Part shown: piece by piece, positions 1-12,010 of the stretch
Layout: the number at the start of each line of letters is the position of its first letter
How positions within the stretch are numbered: the stretch's first letter is position 1
From: Asterias rubens
Lineage: Eukaryota; Echinodermata; Asteroidea; Forcipulatida; Asteriidae
Reading direction: 5' to 3'
Assembly (NCBI RefSeq): GCF_902459465.1
Contig: NC_047082.1
Coordinates: forward strand, 8,535,407 to 8,599,406
Length of the DNA stretch: 64,000 nucleotides
The notes under the pieces: model-generated
What the model was told of the DNA's origin: nothing
The model's input: the letters and a program-made list of their open reading frames with translations, nothing else
Database searches by the model: none
Made by a program: the position numbers and the translations under genes

Positions 1-925
1 GGTGAGGTGGTAAACCCAACGTCTTCTGTAGGTAAAGCGAGTTACAATATGACTTTGTGGCCCATGCTGCATGTTGCTCCCCCGTAATAAAGACAACGAA
101 TTCACAAGTAAGCAACTGAGTTTATTAAATACATAAACCCAGGCTCCGTGTTTCACACATTATGATCAATGTACATACAAATATTGTATGAACATGTTTT
201 GTTAGGACCCTTTACGATATTCAGAACTGATAATGGTTTGTTTGATATCCCCCAAAATCAACCAAAAGGCCGCATGTGGGATAATTATTTGGTTTGGTTT
301 GGCATACGAAGTGTGGCCCTGTGAACAAAATGGGTCCACATAAAAGGCAAGGTTTTGAGTGACTTAATACACACGTCCACACAAGGTTTTCATTAGTGTT
401 GAAGAATATTATTTACTTTTAAGTGTACAAAACAAAGTAGTGTCCATAGAGGGTATATAATACAGAGCTTTGGTGTGTGAGTGTGCTTGTTGTTAACCAA
501 AAAAAGGGTGTTTGTATAGATTTTGTGACTATTTCTTGAATAGCTTTATTGCAAACGCAAGCGTTATTTAAATCTTCAGGAATGAAATTGAGAAGGATAA
601 GTAGATTTTGTCTTTGCCATCTTAAGACGTCACTTAAGATTAATGGAGCAGCTGAGTGATAGGTTGCTCTGGCCGCATCATTTGCATCATCTCAGGCCTG
701 TCTACACATCTTTAAGAATTCCACGAGGGAAGCAAAATCCATCCGAGGAGACTGCACTTTTAAAGCAGCGATGACGAATGATGTACAATCAAGACACTGC
801 TCGAGTCAAAATCTTCCAGAGAGAGGAGTTGTTTCCAATTTTGTGTCTAGTTCTTAGTGTTCACTGCGATCCTTGATTTACACACAATGTAGGCAATTAA
901 GGCACGCGGTGAATGCCAAGAGTCT
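1..925. other. No gene seen
   Basis: AT-rich sequence with stop codons in all frames. No splice-supported exon or recognised repeat. Confidence 0.6.
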
Positions 926-1102
926 GGAATCCATACACATCTCAGCTTTATCAACGCGTGAAGGTATCATCGGACCAACACAGGGCGTTTGGACTCGAAG
1001 TTACGTCAATAGTTTCGAATCCATACACATCTCAGCTCTATCAACGCGTGGAGGTACCATCAAACCAACACAGAGCGTTTGGACTCCAAGCTACCTGTCA
1101 CT
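926..1102 (+). repeat. Two-copy tandem repeat, 91-bp period
   Basis: AATCCATACACATCTCAGCT starts at about 927 and again at 1018. Both units contain TATCAACGCGTG and CCAACACAG.GCGTTTGGACT. Open frames across it are by-products of the repeat. Confidence 0.8.
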
Positions 1103-1382
1103 TCCAATAAAGGAATTCATATACAAACTTCAAGACGAGGGGTCCTAGTGATGGAATGATTGATACATGTCTAATATTAAACCATCACTCGTCGAGCTTA
1201 TTGACTCAAAACCTCTTTCTCACAGTGACACTTTAATAATTGTTTACATTTTGGGAATAGTTACTCCTCTTGTTTTAAATTAAGAGTTTGGCTTCTGCTA
1301 ATAAACCCGGACTTCCGTAAATCAATCAGGTATAAATGGTAACATTTTGATTAAAGTGTAGTCAGGTGCGTAGAGGCTTACA

Positions 1383-1655
1383 TGCACTGGACACTATTAG
1401 TAATTACTCAAAACAATTTATAGAGCATAGAAACTTGCTTGGTAACGAGTAAGGGAGAGCTGTTGATAGTATAACTCATTGTGAGAAACGGCTCCCTCTT
1501 TATAATTAAACGTAATTTTTCGAGAAAGAGGTAAGTTCTCACGATGAAATACGATGACTAATTGAGCTCAAGTTTTCACAGGTTTGTTATTTTATGCATG
1601 TTTGGATACACCAAGTGAGAATACTGGCCTTTGACAATTACCAAAGGTGTTCAGC
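1383..1655 (+). mobile_element. TTAA MITE family A, copy A1
   Basis: This copy has the family body: ACTGGACACTATT at the left, then GTGAGAAACGGCTCCCTC, TTTTCACAGGTTTGTTATT and GATACACCAAGTGAGA, ending near ACCAAAGGTGTTCAG. Both ends are decayed and it abuts another palindromic element at 1656. Non-coding. Confidence 0.75.
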
Positions 1656-1821
1656 GGTCGATTTCACCAAACTCTTCCTAACTTAGGATTAATCTTAGGA
1701 CTTAGGACGGGTTCAGCTCCGTATCCAAATACGTAGGACGCATTGAACCCATCCTAAGTTAGGACGGGTTACTCGTCCTAACTCGAGTTAGGATTAATCC
1801 TAGAGTTTCGTGAAATCGGCT
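1656..1821. mobile_element. Palindromic MITE (CGATTTCAC..AAACTC ends)
   Basis: The left arm begins CGATTTCACCAAACTC and contains TAGGATTAATCTTAGGAC. The right arm is its imperfect reverse complement, with TTAGGATTAATCCTAGAG and GAGTTTCGTGAAATCG. The 166-bp unit can fold into one long hairpin and has no coding capacity. It resembles the ends of the broken element at 42.78-43.31 kb. Confidence 0.7.
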
Positions 1822-1846
1822 GCAGTGCCTTCAATCATTTGTTTAT

Positions 1847-1974
1847 GGCCGTATCTGAATTAGCGGCTACGACTGTTGCTAAAGGGTGTTGTAATGGATA
1901 TCCTGTACATGATGATGTGGGAATCCAGTCGAAGCCGTAGCCGTATAACCATTCTCACTAATTTGTACACGGCC
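1847..1974. mobile_element. Short MITE with GGCCGT ends
   Basis: The left end reads GGCCGTATCTGAATTAG and the right end is the reverse complement of GGCCGTGTACAAATTAG. Inner CGGCTACGAC and GAAGCCGTAGCCG also pair. A partial relative starts at 57,181. Confidence 0.65.
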
Positions 1975-2220
1975 TAAGATTAAAACTACATACCAGAGTG
2001 ATTGATGACGGCTTCCTGTTTTTATTGACTTGCTTTTTCTACTTTTATCAGACATAGACATGTATTAAATACTTGAACGAGCAAGTAGAAACAATATTAC
2101 TGTTTTTGTAAAACTTTATGTACCCGAAAATTAAAAAGGGGAATGATTTAACGACGGATAAAAAAAATTGTCGGTTCAGCTTATGTCATATGTTAGTTCT
2201 TAATAACTTCTACCTATAGA

Positions 2221-2282
2221 TAATAATAATAATAATAATGAATGGCACTTATATAGCGCTTCACACATAAACGGGGCACCTA
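2221..2282 (+). repeat. (TAA)n microsatellite with adjoining conserved word
   Basis: (TAA)6 runs into AATGGCACTTATATAGCGCT and TCACAC. This microsatellite-plus-word pairing recurs widely in aquatic animal genomes and usually marks the end of a dispersed repeat. Confidence 0.6.
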
Positions 2283-4609
2283 ATTTTTGACGGGACAGCT
2301 CATCTTTGTTCTATCACAATTCATGTTTATCTATGCTAAACAAACACTTTAGCAGATCAATCAAGCATACAGTCAAATGTTTTTTTCTGTTTCTTTTTTA
2401 ATCAGAAACTGTTAAGGAACTTATTTTTCTTGTTTTAGGATCAATGATGTAGTTTCTGCTAAATAAGAAGAAATTGAATTTAAAATAAAAGTTGGGAATC
2501 ATACCAATTAATCATCTTAAAGCTATCTTCAATGTTCATGGATGCTATTAAGTTTTCACTTCATACGTCATATATAAGACCAATTAAAAGGATTATGTAC
2601 AATTAAAAATAATGAAAGTGTTTTCATGTTTCATAAGGAATCGAATAAGGAATAGAGCCTGCCCTCGTGCGAAAAAAAAATACACGACATTGAAAACAAT
2701 AAGCAGAATCAACTTCCCGGCAACATACAAGGGCCAACTTATTACGATAAATCAACACTTTTACTTGACTCTTCATTTTATACTATTATTTTTTTTTTTC
2801 GGGGAAAAAAGGACCGGAGGTATTTTTTTTTTCCTGCGAATGTAAAGACGTATGTCAATTTCCAAAACATGTTATCTTAAGATGCGCAAGAAACTATCCA
2901 GAGTTTGTTTTCGGTATCGAATAATCGAAAAGGTGATTTCAACCGCTGCGTGAAAGAGAATGAAGAAAGAAAAATAATCCGAAACCAAACAGGTTGTGCC
3001 CCTCCTTCTGATCTAGCCAAAGCAAAAAGCTAACGCACTCCAGCTTAATGTCTTTCTGCATAATTGCAGGTAGTGTTCTTAAAAGCCACGGCACCGGGGA
3101 AAAAATCCTCTCCGATTCCCCCTCCTTAAACACACCTTTCATTCCGCGCTCGCATCTCATATTTTCTTCCATCGATCGACTCTGACAAAGCGAGAGAAAG
3201 AGATAAGAAGGAGAGAGGCAAGGGGAAGCTGTGACATGGAGGGGAGGCTGGTTGGGCATCGAGGGGGGAGGGAGGTAGGAAGAAGTGAAAAATAAGACAG
3301 CCACAGTTCCGTAATGTACCGGAAACCAAACGGGCCCGGATGGGCAGCGCCATCGCTTTCCACGGCACGTTTTTCACTCCTGTCTTGCCCGGTGGGCTGA
3401 GTGCAAGCATGCATGCTGCCAACCGATCGATTGTTCGCCACGATGATGGAAGACAGTTTGTTTTTTTTGGTCATCGTTTTAGAGGAAAGAAGTTGCAAGA
3501 TGTGCTCTTTTTGTAGAATGGGGAACACAATTTCTCTGCTTTAAATGGAACACATAATTGAAATGCTGAATCCCTATTCAATTGTATCTGCAATGCGTTC
3601 AAAGGGTCATAAAATGATAAGCTATGCAAGTGGGTGTTAGTTTGACTTCTAAATAGTGTAGAATATTCGGGCACTAGGAAAGCTGGTTCAACTACTACTA
3701 CATGCCACAATGCATATTTTGCTGGACGTGTATGCACTAAACTGTAATTTTTTTCAAGATCTGAGACAATGCATTATGATCATGAATGTCCAAAAAATAC
3801 AAAGCTCAGATGTAATAAATAGGGAAATATTCTACATTCTAACAACCACTTCTAATTAACATATTGAACACACCCCACTATGAAACCGACTACAACTTTA
3901 CGAATATTATGATCCAACATTAAATAGGCCTACTACAAAATGAACACAAACAAAATGACACAATTCATTGAACAATTATTGTATTATTAAACATCCTATT
4001 TTTATAAATAAATTCGTCGTAAAGCAAAACAGTCTGAAATGACGTCACTCAGCATTCAACATAAAGTAGAAGCTTTTAAGAGAGAGAAAAAAAATATAAT
4101 TCTGAAAAACGCTTTTAGCTCCGGCTTTATTTTCTATGTCCTTTTGTGTGGTTTTTCATTTTTAGCCAAAGAAGCAAAATGAATGATCTTTTGTTCATTT
4201 AACCCAATCAACCTAGACCGTCTAGGGAAATAAACTGCATAGTCACGTCGGGAGCATGTGGAGAGAAAACGCCATATACTTGCACACACAAAGACAAAAT
4301 AAACGAAATATGATTTTTACTCCAGCATGACGTTAGTCGTTTTTTTTTTATATTCGTGCTTATAAAACCGATTCTTTGATTCACAACAGAATAAGAAATT
4401 TATTTTAACATTTCGAACGTGGGTTGTTTTTTGTTGATTGTTATGAAAGGGGAGATATATGTACAGAGAGTTATTAAACGAGGATTTAAACGTTTTTGAC
4501 ATAATTTATTAGAAAAGTTAGTTTGCTCATAGCTGTAGTATTGACTTTGGGGTGAAACAATGCACACGTACGTCCCGGAAAAAAATTAGAGAGACACATT
4601 TTTATTTTA
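2283..4609. other. No gene seen; one CpG-richer, purine-strand-biased patch
   Basis: Most is AT-rich. 3,000-3,440 has more CpG and a polypurine stretch (GAGAGGCAAGGGGAAGCTGT and GGGGGGAGGGAGGTAGG), with three overlapping minus-strand frames of 98-123 codons. Their products are low-complexity Ser/Pro/Leu and none is recognised. Confidence 0.5.
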
Positions 4610-4921
4610 CGATAAATACTTAATGGAGAGCTGTTGATAAAACATTGTGAGAAACGGCTCCCTCTGAAGTAACGTAGTTTTGAGAAAGATCCCTCAAATA
4701 TTTGAATCTGATCAAATACTTCAGACCTGAAGCTTCTTAGACATCTGAAAGCACACAAAATCTGTGCGACAAGGGTGTTTTTCCTTGATTATTCTCTTAA
4801 AACTTTGATGACCAACTGAGTCCGAAATGTTTACAGATTAAGGGATGTTATGCATAAGTTGGGGTACATGATGAGATGCCGTTCTTTGACAATTTCTACA
4901 AGATGTCCAATGTCTTTAAAG
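4610..4921 (+). mobile_element. TTAA MITE family A, copy A2, left end lost
   Basis: This copy starts within GGAGAGCTGTTGATAAAACA, followed by the conserved GAGAAACGGCTCCCTCTGAAG and CATCTGAAAGCACACAAA segments. It ends at TGTCCAATGTCTTTAAA. The first ~80 bp of the family are missing. Confidence 0.7.
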
Positions 4922-6429
4922 ACATCTCGAACCAGGGTGCTCTGTCCTCTTTATCTCTACGTCACCTTCGAATTTTTTCTCAGTGATGAGGCTATTATGA
5001 CGTCAATAGGAGGATCTCAAAGTCCATGGGGATAGGGGGGGGGGGGTTCAGGGAAGGGGACACTGCCCTGATTGTGATCAGCCTGGGTCAGTTTGTCATT
5101 ACATGAGCTTCACTGTATCAGAGTGCGTCTGCGCACTCAAGAATTTGATTATAGGTGACAAGTAATTAAGTGAAAGCGAATACAGTGTAACTTGATATGT
5201 AAATATAGAATAAATATACAGGATGATGTAAGTACATTTTCGGTTCACATTTACATTAAAGGGGCTTGCCGGTTAATTGGTTAGAATACCGACTATTTGT
5301 GTCTGCAACTTCAAAAAATAATATTACATCTAGTGTACCATTTGAAATGGTATAAAAAAAAATTAAAAAAATGGTATCCGATGTACAAACCAACCTTTGT
5401 TAGCGACTAGAAGAGTGACCTTGTAAATTCCTTGGTCTTGTTGGCAGGCAAGATACTTCACTGGTAATATGGAAAACAAGTTCACCGTGTTTCTTGATTT
5501 CCACATCAATTTAAGAGTTATAACAATAACAACTGTACATGTTTTGAGATATGCCGCCTGTCTTCTCATATCAAAGTCGGTAACATTCGGACAGTGCGAT
5601 CTTCTTAAAATATAAGATTTGATTTTGTTTCTTCCATTTGGCTGTGTACAAATCGTGCCTGCAGGAAGTCCAGGCTCTTTGTTTTTTTGTAAACATGTAA
5701 AAAAGGATTAGTTAATGGGTTTGCAATGAGCAAATAATTTGGTCTACTATGTTAATAGTATGCAGCAAACATGACGGAGAAGCAGCGTTTACGTCCAATA
5801 GAACGCGTGCATCACCAGCCAATCAAAAACTCGAATGGTACACAAAAGTGGTTTCGCCTATCAAAGAGAAATCATGCATCTATTTTCAATCATCTTCATA
5901 ATAGCAATTGAATGCATGGCTTTTTAAACCCATAAGGTATAAAATAGTCTGTGTACCAAATTGAGCATGCACGCGTAAGCATTGTCTAACACTCAGGGAA
6001 TAAGACTTAAGATGGGCAACTCATGCATAATGCAAATTAATTCTCGTCCCTAGATGGGGCTCTATCAGAGTGCATTTCCAAGCGCTGTGGTATTAGCGTG
6101 TATTTGCCTCCACACCTTCGTAGTATTATTCATCCACAATTCGATTATGTTTGTTATTTAGTCTACCCGGTGTCCAGGGGCTACCTTTATCTTAAGTGCT
6201 TTATATGTACCCATGTGTATCAATTTAACAATTTTAGTCTCGAATGTGGGCGTTTGAAGACGGAAATCAAAAGCAAATAAAAAGGGAGCTTCATCTTCGC
6301 GATTGCCATTTTTTGCTTTTATTTTTTGGTCAATCAGCTCTTTGTTTGCAGTGCTTGGAAACGTTATGGGTACGAGAGTATTTTATAAATGCCATTATTG
6401 TATGAAAAAGGAACCTGGGTGAATGTCAG
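4922..6429. other. No gene seen
   Basis: AT-rich intergenic sequence with a G-run at about 5,034. No recognisable exon. Confidence 0.55.
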
Positions 6430-6785
6430 TACTTTGATATCAGTTTCTCAAAATGTCAAGGAATATTTTGTTAGCCGTTGGCCAAAGAGAGATTGGAAAA
6501 GGGGAAGATGGGCATTGATTTTAGAAGTGGGCCACGTTAATTTAAATCGGCGGTTGGTTTTCAATAAGTTCATGAAAACGTCGCGTATGAACTGTTCAGA
6601 AACCTCTTGACATCAGTTTCTCAAATTTCCAGGAATATTTTATTTTGTTGGTCGTTGGCCAAAGAGAGATTGGAAAAGGGGAAGATGTGGCATTGTTTTA
6701 AGAAGTGTGACAACAATATCTGCAATTATTTAGTTTTCACAAAGTTCATGAAAACATCTAGTGTCAACGTTTCTGAAATCTCTAT
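6430..6785 (+). repeat. Two-copy tandem repeat, about 175-bp period
   Basis: Both units contain ATCAGTTTCTCAAA, CGTTGGCCAAAGAGAGATTG, GAAAAGGGGAAGATG and AAGTTCATGAAAAC. The second starts at about 6,608. Short open frames in both units are not conserved past the frame shifts, so coding is unlikely. Confidence 0.75.
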
Positions 6786-7206
6786 GCGAAAGGCATTTGA
6801 TGTTTAAAACAGGGCAAGTTATTTATTTATTTTCCTGTACTAAATATTTTTGTAAGCGCTGTGACTTAGTTTTCTAAGTAGAGCGTATTTTAAATGCCGT
6901 TTATTATTAAGTGGTAATTAGAAGTGGCTTTTATAAGTGACCCATAATTTACTGTACTGTATGATATTTCTCCATACCTGAGACAGAATCTCTAAACTAA
7001 TGTTATATTACAACCTTTATAACTATTATTTAAATAGTCAAAATTATAACTTTAGCGATGGCTCCTTTATTATCTGTTTTTTGCAGTTTATTACTGTTGG
7101 ATGTACTTAAATTATAGATTGCTTAAACGTGTTCTTCGGCGCGACATGCTTGGTTGATTCCGATGTCGATTTGGTCTGATAAACACAACTCTGTACAAAC
7201 AACATT

Positions 7207-7568
7207 TTAAAGGCAGTGGATACTATTGGTAATTACTCTAAATAATTATTGCCATAATTCCTTTCTTTGTGACGAGTAATGGGGAGAGGTTGATGGTATA
7301 AAACATTGTGAGAAACGGCTCCCTCTGAAGTGCCATAGTTTTCGAGAAAGAAGTAATTTTCAACGAATTTGATTTCGAGACCTCAGATTTGCATCTGAAA
7401 GCGCACAACTCCGTGTAACAAGAGTGTTTTTTTATTTCATTATTATCTCCCAACTTTGATGGCCAATTGAGGTCAAATTTTCACAGGTTTGTTATTTTAT
7501 GCATATGGTGAGATACACGAGGTTAAAAGACTGGTCTTTGACAATTACCAATAGTGTTCACTGCCTTA
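7207..7568 (+). mobile_element. TTAA MITE family A, copy A3, near full length
   Basis: The left end is TTAAAGGCAGTGGATACTAT and the right end is ATAGTGTTCACTGCCTTAAA, its near-perfect inverse. The body is intact. The internal stem-loop is reduced to its left half (GATTTCGAGACCTCAGATTT). Confidence 0.85.
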
Positions 7569-7624
7569 AAAGGTATAATCTAAAGCTGCACGTAAAGATG
7601 TGGGGAACAAGGGTAGTATGTTGA

Positions 7625-7730
7625 TTGTCAGGAACGGCTCCCTCTGAAGTAACGTAGTTTTTGAGAAAGAAGTAATTTCTCACTAAAATATTTGAATTGA
7701 CTTCGAGACCTCAGCTGAAGAAAACGACAT
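7625..7730 (+). mobile_element. TTAA MITE family A fragment
   Basis: Only the middle of the element is present: GGAACGGCTCCCTCTGAAGT, then GAGAAAGAAGTAATTTCTCA and GACTTCGAGACCTCAGCTGA. It lies 55 bp after copy A3. Confidence 0.65.
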
Positions 7731-7765
7731 ATAGATATATAAGATGCACCACATTCACACGTCCG

Positions 7766-7855
7766 TGCGGCCCCTAAATCGAATGTAGTTTAGTATACTA
7801 TTAGGGGCCGCAACCACGTCAATATGTTAGTAAACTAAACTACATTTGATGATAC
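7766..7855. repeat. Nested inverted repeats
   Basis: GCGGCCCCTAA at about 7768 pairs with TTAGGGGCCGC ending at about 7812. A second pair, GTAGTTTAGTA and TACTAAACTAC-type arms, spans 7787-7850. Two overlapping hairpins can form. This is probably a short palindromic element of unknown family. Confidence 0.5.
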
Positions 7856-7974
7856 AACAATGCAGTCCCTAATGTCCCCTCAGGTGATTTCCCCTGTTCC
7901 TATTCCCTGTTATTTATTCGCAAATTAAAAAGTCATTTAATAAGCTATTTCCGATGGAATCGCCACAAGACACG

Positions 7975-8290
7975 ACTGTAAATATAACATGCAGTGAATG
8001 CAATGGGTATGGCAATTGCTTCTTGGGGTGTTTAGAGTATGTAAATCGCAACCACATGACTCTAAATATACGATAAATGTAAGAGGCACATAAGACATAT
8101 AATAATTACCTCTTGTTTAATAGTAAGAGTATATGTAATTTGCCAACCAGATGAATGTAAATATACCATGCAGTGTTTGCAATGAGTATTATAGGTACAT
8201 CATAATTGCCTCTTTCTTTAAATAGTATATGTAAATTCGCCAACCACACAATTGTTATACCTGCAGTGAATGAAATGGGTAGATGATAAT
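7975..8290 (+). repeat. Diverged tandem repeat, about 90-bp period
   Basis: Recurring words: GTAAATATAACATGCAGTG, TAAATATACCATGCAGTG, CCTGCAGTGAATG and CAATTGCTTC / TAATTGCCTC / TAATTGCTTCC. Three to four units end at the MITE at 8324. Confidence 0.6.
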
Positions 8291-8323
8291 TGCTTCCTTT
8301 TTTATTTGGGGAGGGTTATAAAT

Positions 8324-8524
8324 CCCCTTTCACACGAGAGAAATTTAGCAAAGGATCCTTGCTAAATTGTAGCATGGTTGTAGCATTTGAAAAATATATA
8401 CCTCGTGTGAAAGGACCACAATGTGTTCTGCTGTCCAAGTTCTTTTGCAAATTATTGTCTCTTGCAAAAACATTGCTAAAATTAAGCAAGGGACCCTTGC
8501 TAAATTGATCTCATGTGAAAGGGG
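8324..8524. mobile_element. MITE with CCCCTTTCACA ends
   Basis: The left arm is CCCCTTTCACACGAGAGAAA followed by TTTAGCAAAGGATCCTTGCT. The right arm is its inverse, with GATCTCATGTGAAAGGGG preceded by AAGGGACCCTTGCTAAATT. The terminal inverted repeats are about 28 bp, and each arm also has its own small GCAAGG/CCTTGC hairpin. Length is 201 bp, non-coding. Confidence 0.75.
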
Positions 8525-8761
8525 TTGAATTTTGTTCTCACGTTCAGAGTGGACTGTTGTGTTACAGACATGTCCCTTCGCACGAATCCACGGCCCGGGC
8601 ACCTGCTGGTGACGGACTAATTATACAAGACCGTTGTAATAATTTGGACCTAGTGAAATTGGATCGGTGACGATTATCTGCGGGGATAGCTGGGTACGGG
8701 TATGATTGAAGATGGTTGGGGGACGGTAAGGGGGTGGGTTCTGGATGGGGGTCATTCACTC

Positions 8762-9130
8762 TTAAAGGCACAGGACACTATTGGTAATTACTCGAAATAA
8801 TTGTTAGCATAACAACTTATTTGGTAATGAGCAATGGAGAGCTGTTGTTAAAACTAAACATTGTGAGAAACGGCTCCTTCTGAGGTAACGTAGATTTTGA
8901 GAAAGAGGTTGTTTCTCACTCTTAATCATAAAAGGCCTGAAGCCTTATACTATGCATCTGAAAGCACACAAAGTAATGCAACAAGGGTGTTTTTTTCTTT
9001 CATTATCTTGCAAACTCGATGACCAATTGATCCCAATTTTTCACAGGACTGTTATTTTATACATATGTTGGGATACACCAAGTGAGAATACTGGTCTTTG
9101 GCAATTAACAAATGTGTCCAGTGCCTTTAA
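8762..9130 (+). mobile_element. TTAA MITE family A, copy A5, full length
   Basis: TTAA at 8762-8765 is followed by AGGCACAGGACACTATTGG. The right end is GTGTCCAGTGCCT followed by TTAA at 9127-9130. Flanks outside the TTAA differ, as expected of a TTAA target duplication. Confidence 0.88.
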
Positions 9131-9654
9131 GCACCGGGGAGGACGATGGACAAATTACGGTGTCCTTTCTCTATGGTACAATCAAGGTTGCCTCAGTTTA
9201 TGGAAGACGAAATAGGTTGTTCCCCTTCCCCCTGATATAGATTGAAGAGGCTCTGTTGGCAGTTGGTGGATATTTTAATAAGATTGGAAAGGCGGTGGAG
9301 TGGTTGACAAGTGTAAAATTGAGAGTTTTGGGAACTCTGAAGAAAATGAAATGAAAAAGTTGGATTAAAATATTTTTTAATAAAGATTAGTTGTATAATA
9401 AAAGGGTGGGAGTGAAGGGAAGACAACAATTTGACCTTTTCAGGGGGATAGCAGGAACTTAAGCAATTTGAAAAAGTGACAAACTTAGACAATAACTGAA
9501 ACGAGGAAAACACCTGTGGTGTGCGTACTCCAAGTTTCAAATCAAATTATTCACTTCTCAGACAATTATTGAACTCTGATATGCACTTGTCGTGTTGTAT
9601 CGTACACTCATAATTCTGACTATAAACAAATGGGGAAACAACAGATGTTTTTAA

Positions 9655-9833
9655 ACGTTTTTTGACACGGCGAAACGTGCGGAAACAAGGGTGGGTTTTC
9701 CTGTTATTTTCTCCCGACTCCGATGACCGATTGAGCTTAAATTTTCACAGGTTTGTAATTGAATATATAAGTTGTGATACACGAAGTGTTGGCCTTTTAC
9801 AATACCGTTACCAACAGTGTCCAATGGCTTTAA
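9655..9833 (+). mobile_element. TTAA MITE family C, right half
   Basis: It contains TTTGACACGGCGAAACGTGC, GGGTTTTCCTGTTATTTTCT, TTTTCACAGGTTTGT and the right end CAGTGTCCAATGGCT followed by TTAA (9830-9833). The left half, with its palindromic centre, is absent. Confidence 0.7.
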
Positions 9834-10525
9834 TGTCAGAATAGCATTTGAAGTCCCCTAATCACGATGGATTTTTTTTGACTGCCATTAAATTTTGAAA
9901 ATCAACACGCTTATTGAACGTGTTTACCACCTCTGAAAAAACATCAACAACTTCCGAATACTTTAAAATATAACAAATTGTCTAACAATTGTTTTATGGT
10001 GTGTTTATGGTAAACTAGTTGTTGGGAATAAAAACACTCTTCAAAGTAGTAATAATAATAGTCCACCTTTATATTAAGTTCGTGAAGCTGCAAAGAGGTA
10101 TAGTTCTAAGGGACGAGAGGTTATTGTGAGACAGAGAGATGTAAACGTCCTTTCCATTCCAATCATCATTGATATACTGATTAGGAACGATGGGATCATT
10201 TGGTGACGAGGTTGATGAGATGAGGTTGATGAGGTGTTGACAATGGATTGGATATCCAGGCTGTCGTGAAAGACAAGGAGGGGTTGATCAGAAGGCGAAG
10301 ATGAACGCTGAGCTAGCTAGACGGCCTTTAGCATTAAATGACATGATTAAACTCGTGTTGGGAACGGGAGGGCAAAAAACGGCCAAAGTTTATTTGGGAG
10401 AGAAATTGGATCGAAGCTGTTAAAGTATCTCCCTCTTCGTGACGTAAATATGCTTTGCTCTGACGATGCACCCCCCACCCTCCCCACCCGATCTCTTGCC
10501 TAAAACATTGATGAGAGGGTGGAAC
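9834..10525. other. No gene seen
   Basis: Non-coding. 10,190-10,240 has GATGAGGTTGATGAG direct repeats. The frames nearby belong to the AAC microsatellite. Confidence 0.55.
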
Positions 10526-10567
10526 AAAACAACAACAACAACGATGACGACGACAACGATGACGACG

Positions 10568-10615
<48 letters not shown>

Positions 10616-10620
10616 GCAGA
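10526..10620 (+). repeat. (AAC)n microsatellite with GAC/GAT interruptions
   Basis: AACAACAACAACGATGACGA continues into an uninterrupted (AAC)n of about 45 bp. It gives artefactual poly-Asn, poly-Val and poly-Cys frames. Confidence 0.9.
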
Positions 10621-11370
10621 AAAAAACAGCAACTGACAAAACAAAAAACAGCAACAGCAGCAGCAACAACGACAAAAACAAAGACAATTTACGAGGTTAA
10701 ACATGAACTTGATATAATATTAAAAATGTGTTTCTTTTTACGAGGTTATCCTCCGGTAAAATTCAGTCAATTAAAAAATAGTTTAAAATAATTATTGTCG
10801 AAAAACCGATATCTTGCTTTAAATTCTCCACACACTATACCAAAATTAAGAGCCTGCAGTACAAAATAATTTCTAAATTGTAGGTCTGTGTTGGTTTAAT
10901 AACCAAGGAATTGACTAAATTAATGTTGATGGTTTCGTCAAGCAGCTTGTGTCAAAAACAAACAATTTCAATTACATTTATGACGATTGAAGATGGTGTA
11001 TTTACGCGAGAAATATTTACCGTATAAGAATTCCAATACATTTATATATACGTCGTGCTGAGTGCTTGTTTTTGAGATGTAACATGCGACGGGTTTCCTG
11101 ATGTGAAATCCAGGAGTGACCTTTAAGACGATAGTGATGGAATGACGAAGAAAGAGAAAACTAAGATGGCCAAGAGTTTGATCAAAGGAACGGATAATAT
11201 AGGACTGATTTTCCTCATATGCGAGGATGAAAGTAATGCTACAAGATGTACCAAACGATAGTTATTGGCTTTCTATGGAGAGTAACAAATATAAAATTGT
11301 ATTCAAATGCATATCAATTTAGTTAATTCAATTGTCTGTGTTTTTTTTTTTTTATTTTTTTTTTTTATTA

Positions 11371-11640
11371 ACGTTAATTCTAGCAGTACAACATGTGTGA
11401 AGGAAAATTACAAATCCAATGAGCATTTAGTTACATACACAACATATCCTATCTGTATGGTTTGTGTTGTTCTGTTTTGTTTTGCATTTATTGCATATCA
11501 ATTAAATTAAATCAACTTCAGTCTGTTTATTTTCAAAATCAATAACGTTAATCCTAGCAGTACGACATGAGTGAAGAAAGATACAAATCCAATGAGCATT
11601 TAGTTACATACACAACATAATTTATCTTTTTGGTTTGTGA
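11371..11640 (+). repeat. Two-copy repeat, about 173-bp period
   Basis: AACGTTAATTCTAGCAGTAC and AACGTTAATCCTAGCAGTAC start the units; both continue with CAAATCCAATGAGCATTTAG and TTACATACACAACATA. Confidence 0.75.
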
Positions 11641-12010
11641 ATTTTTGTTTATAATATTGAAGATCAAATTTAGGTCAAGTGTCGCATCAAAACACAAAAC
11701 ACACACAAAACGAGAAAAAATCACTTTATGTTGTATGCTTAGTTTGTCTTCGTGTTCATTAGTAAAAAAAATCACAAGGCTACATGCTTATGGCAGAAAA
11801 TTATACATCCCATCTTAACATATGAGAATACCAAGACACACAAAGGAGAAAAGGGCATAAGAATAAGAAGGAAAAGGAAGAACCAATATTGACTAGTGTA
11901 AGGAGTGAGCACTGATTATGCGCTAGGTCTCGGTGAGTCATCCGAAGACGTTTTCACATAATGCTAAGAGTATGTACCATCTTGACTGTAGGAATTCCCT
12001 TGGGGATTCG

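Noticed and set aside
3126..3528. Three overlapping minus-strand frames of about 100-120 codons
   Set aside because: Low-complexity Ser/Pro/Leu products, with non-ATG starts for some and no splice partners. They reflect a purine-biased strand.
10334..10791. Frames with poly-Asn/Asp, poly-Val and poly-Cys
   Set aside because: They arise from the AAC microsatellite and have no flanking domain.
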